Shown piece after piece: positions 46,605 to 57,200 of a stretch of DNA of 64,000 bases. The stretch covers positions 1 to 64,000 of the forward strand of contig JASANC010003624.1 of the NCBI GenBank assembly GCA_030248135.1, read 5' to 3'. Every line of letters begins with the position of its first letter. Within the stretch, counting starts at the first letter, position 1. Both the position numbers and the translations under genes were made by a program. The notes beneath the pieces are model-generated. The model saw only the letters and a list, made by a program, of their open reading frames with translations, did not search any database and was not told the DNA's origin. This stretch comes from Theristus sp. LFF4_11 (lineage: Eukaryota; Nematoda; Chromadorea; Monhysterida; Xyalidae).

Positions 46605-49600
46605 ATGAAGCTTCTAACAACTAACCGTTCTATTTGTTGGATTTTATTCGCAAACTTATGGTCGCCACCGGCGTTTTCTGGCAGTAAGTGTGCGGTGTTG
46701 GGAGAGAAGGCAACCGCGCGGGCGTGTTTATTCTTCCTTTTTTATAGTTGTCGTTTTTCGTTGGTTACAGAAGATGTTTCACTTGCAGAAGGACACGGTC
46801 ATTGCAAGTTTTCATGGGTTTCTAGAAACAACTGTCGCCCTTCATGACCACCTCCAGTGTAATAAAACTTTACTCCACGTCGAAACAAGTTCGATGATAG
46901 AAACGACTTCACAGTTCACACCAGCTACCAAACACAATGCGGAATCCAATCATCAGTAAACGACACACACGGACCAATAAGCTAACACGCATAGAAAATA
47001 GAAGCGGCATGTACACAATTTCAGTAATCCAAGACCGCTGCGCCAGCATCGCCGCTCAGACGCACTTCTACAAGCGCTCCTGTTGGGTGTACGTGGCGTC
47101 GCCGAAGCTCGAATGGGAATCAGCGATGAACGCATGCAATCATTTCGACACGAAGTCTGGTGGTCTCGCCATTCTACCGGACGAAACGTATTCGGTGCGT
47201 ACGGTTGTTGTTGTTGTTTTTGTTTGTTTGTTTGTTTTTCAATCACAGTTGAGCTCTAAATTAGAGGCAATCAGCTGATTGGTTGGCGATCACGTGCAGG
47301 AGGCGGAGCCTGTCCGCCACAGAAAGCATGCATCACGTGATCACCAGATCAATCAGCTGATTGCCTACAATTTAGAGTTCAACTCTAGTTTCGTTTCACT
47401 GCGGGGCGATTCCACTAATAAACACTGCTGCTGTTTTCACAAAGAACACTTGTCGGTAGAAGCAGACACTGATAATTCGTTTCCAGAGTTGGAGAGTCAG
47501 AGAGTTTCCCGAGTTCTCGGTCTATTAGACTTTAGAATATACCGTGTATTTTGCGGAAACATAATTGTAAACCTTACATGTATATTGTCAAATATCGTTA
47601 CATTGCGCGAGTTTTACAAAACGGTGCACGCTATAAATAGAAATATCCGGAAGTTGTGTCCGGCGCTGGCTGTGTCCACTGTGGCGTCCTGTCCGGCGGC
47701 ACGCAGCGAACCCACCATTGTTTGTGCAGCTGAACATGTACCGTACATATTTTTTCCGAGACAGGACACCCCGATGGACAGGACAACGAATACCACTTGG
47801 GACCGTTTAATTTCGCGTGTGACAGGTTTAAACAAACAGATTTGTGCAGTTACTTGCATATTCTCAACGTGTAGGCTGCCCTAAAGTCGCCACTGTATGG
47901 CGGCGCGTGGACATACGTCGCACATCGACGGCCACTGGTGCCGGATGAGGTGCCGGACAGGTGGACGGGCTGGCAATGGTAACAAAAATGGAACGCGCCA
48001 ATTTTCGATCTAGTCCGTTTGAAAGGACCATGTGTGCTTTCAGTCAGTTCACTTATAAGAAAAAGACACACCAAAAATTCAGTTTATTTTCCCAAAAAAT
48101 AAGCATACCATCTTGGTGAGCACTTTTAATATTGCCTTTTTGGTCGAAAGATGTTGCACTAGTAGCCTATAACAACATCACAACGAACTTAGTTTTCAAT
48201 GTCTAAAACGTTAGCTGCACACGGACAACAAAAAAGTGGTGCAAAAACATGCTGGAACAACACGGAAGCACACCTAATTGGTTCCAAGTAAAAAAAACGC
48301 AGGATATTTGAAAGGATACTCAACAGTTTGTCTGAGTGCGCGCAGGTTTGAACGAGACGGACGAATTTGGGAAGGACCATTCGATCGGCTTTATTGGACA
48401 GCTGGGCAACCAGACGGCAATAATCAACCATACGCACTGGTTGGCTATGGCAATTGGCTTGGTGACATGTGAGTGACGTGCGTCTTTCCCGTCGTCCAAA
48501 CAGTACCGCATGTTTCATTAAACTTGTCATTTTTTCTCACAGAACACAGAGCTTTTACGAAGGAAAAAGAAACAATGATACTCGTGTGGGAACTCGGAAT
48601 GCAAAACAAAAACAATTCTTTTTATGCCAGCTGGGCGTCCGTTCGTGCGTATCTGTGTCAGTATCGCGACAACCCCGTTCACTACCGAGCAATCGATGGG
48701 TGGATGGGTTATTCGAATAAGACTTTTTACGAGAAAGTAAGACGAGTGTTGAAAAAAGTAATTTTTGCCTGAAGACAGCGCACTCTGTTACGGAATGGCC
48801 GTGTAAATATGACAGCTTTTTTTGTTTTGTTGTTGTTGTTGTGATTTTTAGGCGATGTTTTTAGCCAGGGCTAACCCAGAGAAGCGTACAGAACGCCATT
48901 GAGTAGGGCGCCCATCGAGTTTTCTCTGTCATTAAGTGCCTATACACCCCTCGGCGGGGCTCGATCCCCGAGCGCACAGACTGTAGTCTAACGCACTACC
49001 ACCAGGCCACGAGGGTGACAAGGAAGGTTTTTTGTGGGTTGCAAGGAGCGCGCGAAATTTGAATGAAAGAAAAAAAGACGTTCAGAAGGAAACCCAATTG
49101 TGTTTCTTGGGTAATTGCTTCTGCATGCTATTCTGTTCATTCTTTCTCCCTTGCACACCTGATTGGGAATTGTCTTGGCATTGTTGAAAAGACGACTCCT
49201 AGTCCGTGACTGATGCCGTCTTGATGGCGATTTTTAAGGACTGTCTTATTTATTCGGCCTACTGTATAAACTCCGTAATATTGCACAGTCAGTTACACCA
49301 GCACATGCGCACACACGAGAACACGTCTGTGCCTGTGGGTTTGTTTGCAGCTGTGGAACATTACTGCCTCAAAAACAGAGTGCACCCCCAACACAGACTA
49401 GTGTATTTGTTCAGTTCTTGACGTTTTTTTCGTTCACAGGAAAACATTATTTTACGTATGTTGTGTCGCTCGAATGTTGCATTTCAACCTGTTTAATGTC
49501 CACATGCGATCGGGACATTAGCACGACATATATTTTGTTGCAGCTCCTTTGCATACATGCAACATACAGTTAACAGTAGTTTCGAATGGTGTACCTTAAT

Positions 49601-49969
49601 AAGAACATATAATGGATCACGTGGTTATTGCATGCGGCATAAAACTTAAAATGTCGACATAAAACATTACTGTACAACCTATACACAAATTGTTTATCAT
49701 ATGCTTATATCTTATGTGTAGTTTATGTTCCTGCGTTGTGTTTATTTTTGAAAAACTTTCATCATTGTCTTTGCACCTAGACTGTTCGCCCGATACCGAG
49801 CGGCACACTGAACTGCGCCCGCGTCTGTAGCGGCGCGCGCTATTGCGTCGCGTTCTCGTACCACCCGCCGACGGGCGCCTGTCGGTTGCATCATCTGCAA
49901 CGTGCGCACGCGAAAATGAGCGGGCATACGGCGGCGCAGTGGACGTTCTATGAAATGATCTTTGATTAG
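46605..49969 (+). CDS. Secreted C-type lectin with C-terminal PAN/apple-like exon
   Basis: Six in-phase exons: 46605-46683, 47025-47194, 47875-47978, 48346-48468, 48543-48648 and 49781-49969, total 771 nt (256 aa). Exon 1 is a signal peptide (MKLLTTNRSICWILFANLW). Exons 2-5 form a C-type lectin domain: CWVYVASPKLEWESAMNAC, GGLAILPDE, WTGWQWFERDGRIWEG, YWTAGQPDGNNQPYALVGYG, NWLGD and a closing QFFLCQ. The QPDG motif stands at the EPN/QPD calcium-site position, suggesting galactose-type binding by family rule. The last exon has NCARVCSGARYCVAFSYHPP and GACRL, the cysteine pattern of PAN/apple domains, and ends in TAG. The join 5-6 is the least sure, since a further exon may lie between. An AATTTTTTTTCAG acceptor at 46,573 upstream of the ATG, with no visible exon before it, would suit a trans-spliced leader. 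Confidence 0.75.
47247..47384. mobile_element. MITE-3, compact copy (lectin intron 2)
   Basis: A 138-bp element with long inverted ends: AGTTGAGCTCTAAATTAGAG and, reversed, AGTTGAACTCTAAATTGTAG, both followed by GCAATCAGCTGATTG. The core is GGAGGCGGAGCCTGTCCGCC. No ORF. Confidence 0.85.
48848..49015 (-). mobile_element. SINE-1, full copy with tRNA-like head (lectin intron 5)
   Basis: Read on the minus strand, 49,015-48,947 begins CCCTCGTGGCCTGGTGGTAG (an A-box-like D arm). It contains an intact T arm, CGGGG ATCGAGC CCCG, and ends CGAGGGG pairing with the 5' end. The body then runs through GAGAAAACTCGATGGGCGCCC to AACATCGCCTAAAAATCAC and an (AAC)n tail. The head and body, plus other copies with simple-repeat tails, mark a tRNA-derived SINE. 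Internal A and B boxes would drive RNA polymerase III. Confidence 0.82.
49030..49262 (-). mobile_element. Dispersed repeat D, copy 2 (lectin intron 5)
   Basis: Reverse complement of the 3978-4262 element, with all blocks in order (GACGTTCAGAAGG, TTCTGTTCATTCTTTC, TTGTCTTGGCATT, ACGACTCCTAGTCCG, CTTGATGG). It follows the SINE immediately. Confidence 0.7.
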
Positions 49970-50251
49970 AATGAGATGTGAGATGCTTAGTAGTTTGCTT
50001 AATTAGTATTTTAGCTATCGACAATACACAGCATCTCTCTGCGTTGTGGATGTAAGCCAACTTTTCAATCATCACCTGAAACGCGTTCAATGGTGGTTCG
50101 TTTCTATGAAGACACCGAAGGCGCAACAGCCAATTCAAAGTTTAGGAGGGTGGCCCAAACAATTATTTGCACTATTCTACCGCAACCGCATGACCACGGT
50201 GGTTATAAACAACGGCCACTACCGACTTTTACAGCTCCAGAAACTATATTA

Positions 50252-50485
50252 GTATTGTGGATTTATTCAAACGTGTCTGGACTAAAAGGACGTCATTTGC
50301 TTTAAAAACGCCCGTTTGTCAAAGGCGCTAAAATTTCAGTTTGGTGTGACTGATTCGAAATTCACCATTTGTTTACGGGAAGAAATCGGCTAAACGGAAA
50401 GTCTGGTTTGCTGTGAACGACAGACGCATGTTTTGCGGCACATGACGTCATTTCAGTGGGACACGTTTGAAAAAATATGTCGTAC
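50252..50485 (+). mobile_element. MITE-1, copy 2
   Basis: Begins GTATTGTGGATTTATTCAAA, carries all internal MITE-1 blocks and ends AAAAAATATGTCGTAC. Lies between the lectin and amylase genes. Confidence 0.85.
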
Positions 50486-51206
50486 AGTTGCAAACAATAC
50501 GTTTTAAAACACTGCTGTTTTATGTCTCATTCAATGTTTGTTATACAATAGTTATACAATCCATGTTCAGATTTCTTCCAAGAAAAACTGGTCAAGAAAA
50601 GTGAAAGACGTGTGAAAATGGATTCAGTAGAACTCAGTAAAGGCGGAATCCCGCGGAAACACCATTTAGTTTTTCGTCCGTACGCACAAACGTCGTTCTA
50701 AATCCCGTACGCAAACTAATCATGTCCGTAATGCATTAAGATAGCACACACGACACGATTTCTAAATCGCGTGGCCATTTTTTACGTGTCGTGTCCGTGC
50801 GTACGCACAAAAAACTAATTGCAAAACGAGCCTGAAACATGCTTTCTTGCATGGTAATACGGCATGGTACACAAACTAAAATGGCAAAATATGCTCGCAC
50901 AGTGTGTCTCTTTAAACCTGTCATGATTTTTTGCAGAATAATGCAGCGCCCGCAAAAAAAGAACACGGTTGTCACTATCTGCATGAGCGGCTACCGTCAC
51001 TGGGAAAGTGCGCTTTCGCGCAATTACGAGTGAAAGCTGTTTGTGAAGTGCCACTCAAGTGGTGGGCAGATTTTATTGGTGATTTTTTTCAGAAGTTCCT
51101 AATCTGCATATCGATTCATGACGTTGAGTTGCTTTCCATGAATACCGTGTTCAAGCACATGAGCATTGACCAGTGTTTTTCGACCATTATGACGCGCGTT
51201 TGTCTT

Positions 51207-51212
51207 TTTATT
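51207..51212 (-). terminator. Candidate amylase poly(A) signal AATAAA
   Basis: AATAAA on the minus strand, about 50 nt downstream of the amylase stop codon. Confidence 0.5.
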
Positions 51213-51261
51213 GACATTGTTTTCTGTGCATCAACATTATTTTTTTGCTGGTGAGAAGTTT

Positions 51262-54200
51262 TTAATAAATCGGCGTTTTCGAGCCCTTGCCCGTGTGTAT
51301 CGCGTAGAATTTGCCCGGCGACACGTTGATCTGCGCGGTGCCGTCCGGGTGAACCTGAACAGAACTTTCTTTAGTTTCATACGCTGAAAATGCCGTCATT
51401 CAGATTTGAGAAAAAACACCGATTTGCTCACGTACACACCGAAAACCAGAGCAATTGTCCAATAATGTTGAATGTTGGATAAGTTTTGCAACGTTTTCCT
51501 TTTTTTCTGTGCCAACTGACCGACACTCCGTCGCCGGTGCACCCGTGGCCGGTCATTTCGCCCGAATACACGTCACAATAATAGCCCGACGGCAGGGTCG
51601 TTTGCACGCTGATGCCCCAATCGTTCACGTCGTTGTTCAACGCGAAGAAGCCTTTGCCTAGGAAAGACAATTTTCGTGTTGGTTTATTCTAGTGTGCTGA
51701 CTTGCGTGATCACTGTATCGATTCGAATCCATGCACTTGTTCCACAACAACACACGTGATATACAGAAAAATTGTGCTGCGGTAAAAACAGCTGGAAAAA
51801 CGATCAGCATACTGCACGGCAAGCAACGGGATAAAAATTCACCGTTTAAAAATGAATCAAAACCGCCTTTAGCATTTTGCTAATTATTGCGCAATTATTA
51901 ATGATAATTTTGCTGTTAAGCAGCGCAAATTAATGCACACAAATCTGTCCCGCACTACCCCTCTCCGCCAACCTTGCCGTGCGAACGCCAGACAATTGTC
52001 GGTGTCGTTTCTGACGATTAGCACCGGCGCTCCGACGCAGTTCGATCGAAACAGCGCCATTTTCTTTGTGGCCGGCCACCGATGTTCGCACACCCAGCCA
52101 GACGCGGTGTCGCACGTCTCGTCAGCGTTGAACGTTGGACTGCCTGACTGAAATCATGATGAAACACGTCAACGCGTCATCACTGAGAAACTGTCAGCTT
52201 AAGCCCAAGCCTAAGCCTAAGCCTAAGCCTAAGCCTAAGCCTAAGCCTAAGCCTAAGCCTAAGCCTAAGCCTAAGCCTAAGCCTAAGCCTAAGCCTAAGC
52301 CTAAGCCTAAGCCTAAGCCTAAGCCGAAGCCTAAGCTTAAGCCCAAGCCTAAGCCCAAGCCCAAGCCCAAGCCTAAGCCTAAGCCTAAGCCTAAGCCTAA
52401 GCCTAAGCCGAAGCCTAAGCTTAAGCCCAAGCCTAAGCCCAAGCCCAAGCCCAAGCCTAAGCCTAAGCCTAAGCCTAAGCCTAAGCCTAAGCCTTAGCCT
52501 AAGCCTAAGCTTAAGCCTAAGCTGAAGCCCAGGGCTAAGCCTAAGCATAAGCATAAGCCCAAGCCTAAGCCTAAGCGTTACCGTAAGCGTAAGCCTAAGC
52601 CTAAGTCTAAGCCTAAGACTAAGCCTAAGCCTAAGCGTAAGCCTAAGCCTAAGCCTAAGCATAAACCTAAGCCTAAGCCTAAACCTAAACCTACGTCTAA
52701 GGCTAAGCCTAAACCTAAGCCTAAGCCTAAGCCTAAGCCTAAGCCTAAGCCTAAGCCTAAGCCTAAGCCTAAGCCTAAGCTTAAGCCTAAGCCTAAGCCT
52801 AAGCCTAAGCCTAAGCCTAAGCCTAAGCCTAAGCCTAAGCCTAAGCCTAAGCCTAAGCCTAAGCCTAAGCCTAAGCCTAAGCCTAAGCCTAAGCCTAAGC
52901 CTAAGCCTAAGCCTAAGTCTAAGTCTTAGCCTAAGCCCAAGCCTAAGCCTAAACCTAAACCTAAGCCTAAGCCTAAGCCTAAGCCTAAGCCTAAGCCTAA
53001 GCCTAAGCCTAAGCCTAAGCCTAAGCCTAAGCCTAAGCCAAAGCCGCCTAAGTCTAAGCCCAAGCCTAAGCCCAAGCCTAAACCTAATCCCAAGCCTAAG
53101 CCCAAGCCTAAGCCTAAGCCCAAGCCTAAGCCTAAACCTAAGCCTAAGCCTAGGCCTAAGCCTAAGCCTAAGCCTAAGCCTAGGCCTAAGCCTAAGCCAA
53201 AGCCTAAGCCTAAGCCTGAGCCTACGCCTAAGCCTGAGCCTAAGCCTAAGCCTAAGCCTAAGCTTAAGCTTAAGCCTAAGCCTAAGCCTAAGCCTAAGCC
53301 TAAGCCTAAGCCTAAGCCTAAGCATAAGCCTAAGCCTAAGCCTAAGCCTAAGCCTGAGCCTACGCCTAAGCCTGAGCGTAGGCGTAAGCCTAAGCCTAAG
53401 CCTAATCCTAAGCCTAAGCCTAAGCCTCAGCATAAGCCTAAGCCTAAGCCTAAGCCTGAGCCTAAGCCGAAGCCCAAGCCTAAGCCGAAGCCGAAGCCCA
53501 AGCCTAAGCCTAAGTCTCAGCTTTCCCCTAAGTCTAAGCCTTAGCCTAAGCCTAATCGTAACTCAGAGCGCCCACCGGTGGTCCTTGATCACGATTACTG
53601 AAGTAATAGCTGCTCAATAGTCGCGGAATGCCGTATTCCCAGGCCAACATGAATCCAACAGCTAACTGATACATGGCGCCGTCTTTGTAGCTGAGCACCA
53701 CGTGACCTGTGTCGCGCTGTGAGTCGTGGTCGTCGATGAACACCTAGAAACAATTTCGAATCCTGAACGCACGCAAAAAACGAAGCAAAACGTTCGTTCG
53801 CTCTCAATGAAGGGTCGTGACAAAACACCAACCCAACCCAACCCAACCCAACAGTGAAAAACGTGACAAAACACCAACCCAACCCAACACAACCCAACCC
53901 AACCCAACATACGCGTGAGAAAACACCAACACCAACTGTTGGTGTTTTTTAAAAAAATTTTAAAATTTAAAAAATTGGGTTTTGGCAGTACGGTAACGAC
54001 TCCTAGGATGACGGTAACGACACCACGGGTTACGGTAACCATGGATTTTTCCAAAATCCTGCTACATGGATATTGTGGTTTTCTGTATTGGCGATATACC
54101 GTTATTATTATTTTATGCTCGTTTGATTATCTGCGCGGAGCTTTTTCACAACAAGAAATACAGCAAACCGCCTGAATACTTCTGTAATGTTAGTAGTTTT

Positions 54201-57200
54201 AACACTTTCGTGTCAAGACCAAGACCCTTCAAGTTACCGTAATTCTTAAAAATAAATTTTGACACTTTGTGACAATGCTACACGATTTTAAAGCAAATTC
54301 TACAACTATTTCAAAGGAAATGATGCAATTTCAGCAACTTCGTGTCAAGACCCAAAACTACCGTAACCCTTGTATTTTGAACATACGAGTGTTTCCCGCC
54401 ATTATGTGAACGGTTTCCAACATTCTAGTTAGTTTTCGTGACGATCAGGGTGATTTTGGAAAAATCGTGTCAAGACCCACTACAGGGTTACCGTAATCCT
54501 TGAACTCAAAATTTGACGTTTTATGACAATGCCGCATGTTTCTGAAACAAATTTAACAGCTATTTCAAAGAAAAAATGCAGTTTCAGCAACTTCGTGTCA
54601 AGACCCAAAAACTACCGTAACCCTTATATTTTGAACATACGAGTGTTTCCCGCTATTATTTGAACGGTTTCCAACATTCTAGTTAGTTTTCGTGACGATC
54701 AGGGTGATTTTGGAAAAATCGTGTCAAGACCCACTACAGGGTTACCGTAACCCGTGGTGTCGTTACCGTCATCCTAGGAGTCGTTACCGTACTCCCGAAA
54801 CCCAATTTTTTAAATTTTAAGTTTTTTTTTAAAAACACCAACAGTTGGTGTTGGTGTTTTGTCACGCGTATGTTGGGTTGGGTTGGGTTGTGTTGGGTTG
54901 GGTTGGTGTTTTGTCACGTTTTTCACTGTTGGGTTGGGTTGGGTTGGGTTGGTGTTTTGTCACGACCCCTTAATGAATTGTTATCTAGTCTTGGCTTGGT
55001 TGAAATTGAAAAATCTTGAAGAGAACTTTGACAAGCGTTGTATGTGTATTCCCTTTATGAAAAATATACGTCCATACCGCATGCCCACTGGCAACAAAGT
55101 GTTGACCTTTAGGTTTGATAAAAAACAATTTATTTGTAACTTTACTGACCACAACGTCGTTGCCGGCCCAATAAGCCCACGGTTCGCCAAAGTTCCAGAA
55201 ATATTTGAAGTTTTTCTGCTTGCGAACGCCCATCGTCAGGTCGCGTCCGTATTTGAAGTTCGTGATTCGACCTGAATGTGCACAGACGCGCTCGGTTTTC
55301 AGACCGGTTTGAAAAAAAACACGCAAAACCTGACTTTCACGCGATGCTTTTTGTGGTTACATTTTCACCCACAAACTGATTCCACCTGTATTCAAGTATT
55401 CATCGCCCTTCACAGCCTCTCCTCCATAGTCGATCACTTCTTGCACCGAAAACGTTCGTGCGTTTGCGCCAAACGGCTAAATTGTAAAGACTATAAAGCG
55501 GCATTAATGAAACAATAATTTTTAATGATGCGTAGCTGCGTTAAAACATAGCTATGCGGTCACTAAATGCTGCTTCATGAATGCCCCGCCCCTTAAATGA
55601 AACAAAGGTTGTAGAAAAATTATACAACATGTCAACATAAAGTGCTCAAAATTTATTCAGTAGATAACTTGGGTCGTTAAAAAGTTGTGTGAAGAACTTC
55701 ATGTTGCATGACTTTTTTCTCAGATCGCGACTGTGTAACTGAATACGAAAGTGTATCAAAAAGATCAAAAAGCACAAGTGAACCACAGTCCAAATTTCTG
55801 AACTCGCTGGGAAATCCATAACGTCAATTCAGCTCCAACGGAACACAATAATAAAACGTCTCACATTTTCGTTCAAATTTCGCGTTTTGTCGAGCATTGC
55901 GGCAATGTTATTCGGGTACATGTGCTTTGATGCATCGATTCGTAAACCGGCAACGCCAATACTGATGAGGTCATTCCAGTAGTCGGATACTTTGCCTCTG
56001 AAATTTCACCGATTTGATACTGCAAGTTGATTGGTTGGCAATCACGTCAGTTTGATAAAACATTGTCGAATAATTCTACTGAACTACAAGTTGCTCTCGA
56101 ATTCAATCAGTCGTATTGATTGGCTGTTTCACTAGGCCAATTTGTCTGCAGCCAATCAGACAACGAAAACGTTGAACAATTTAGCAAAGCCAGTGAAAAC
56201 TGACCTCACATAATCGGTATCGTGATTCAAGTCAAGCAAACCCACGAGGCGACATCTGCGCACCTGTGAAAAACAACATGACAAATCAAATCAAGCAGTA
56301 ATACTCGATCAATCAGCTTACACCTGTGAACCATTTTTTTGTCAGAAAATTAGATCAGATAACGAAAGCATTGAGCCATATGCCAGATGGCCTTGGCCTG
56401 GCCAATCAGTGAGCCTCAAATATCGACCCATCATCACCCAATCAGCAAGTCCAATTCAAACTCATTATGATCCAGCCAATCAGCATGCAAAACGCACATG
56501 GTCAGCACAGCAGGTGTAGTCGCTGCCCTGGATGTCGCCGTCGCAATATTTATCGTTGAAATCCAACGGCCCGAACGGCACACCCGGAAACGTCTCAACA
56601 CCATGGTTGCTGTTGTACGCGCTACCCGCGGTGCCCGTTCCGCTGGCCCCTATGCCAACCATGTGGTTGTTGACGACATCCGCTAGGATTCTGAAAATTG
56701 GCTTTCTTTTCCACCAATTGATTGTTTTGAAGCATCGTTCTGAGGTATATTGTACAGTACACATACCTACACACCCAGTCGTGTTGAAAGAATCCGGTAC
56801 GTGGTGTATACACAAGATCTTGCTCGTAACTGTTTTACAATTGACTCTTCAACACTTGTCACCCTCGTGGCCTGGGTGGTTGCGCGTTCAGAGAAGAAAC
56901 TCGATTGGGCGCCCAACTCGACGGCGTTCTGTGCACACTTTCCGTTAGCCCTGGCTAAAAACATCGCCTAAAATCACCCTACCGTTCGTTCGTTCGTTCT
57001 CATTAGTATTTCAGCCACTGATCCAAGCTTGCAGTTTGACAAAATGCAACCAATCAGCGATCACCTTGTAAAGAGGCCTAACAACGCCAAACAAAACCAA
57101 CCTGACACCGACTGCATTGCACCGACGGACCATGTCCACGAAGTCGTCGCGTGTCCCGCCACGACTTTGCAACTTGTAGCTGACTGGTTGATAGCGGGTC

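Larger units (their letters stand above)
49970..51261. other. Intergenic between convergent lectin and amylase genes
   Basis: No exon is supported. It holds a MITE-1 copy (50,252-50,485) and the two 3' ends, including a likely amylase poly(A) signal at 51,207-51,212 on the minus strand. Confidence 0.55.

Noticed and set aside
46771..46957. Additional lectin exon after the signal peptide
   Set aside because: No frame through it joins both exon 1 and the next exon; direct joining of the two is in phase.
47279..47884. 201-aa ORF
   Set aside because: It starts within a MITE and shows no lectin or other motif; only its last bases fall at the next exon's acceptor region.
48947..49015. Functional tRNA gene
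   Set aside because: The T arm is good, but the anticodon arm is poor and the sequence is the head of a repeated SINE body.
52135..53433. Long ORFs of KPKPKP (plus) and LRLRLR (417 aa, minus)
   Set aside because: They are translations of the TTAGGC repeat; the flanking amylase exons splice across them.
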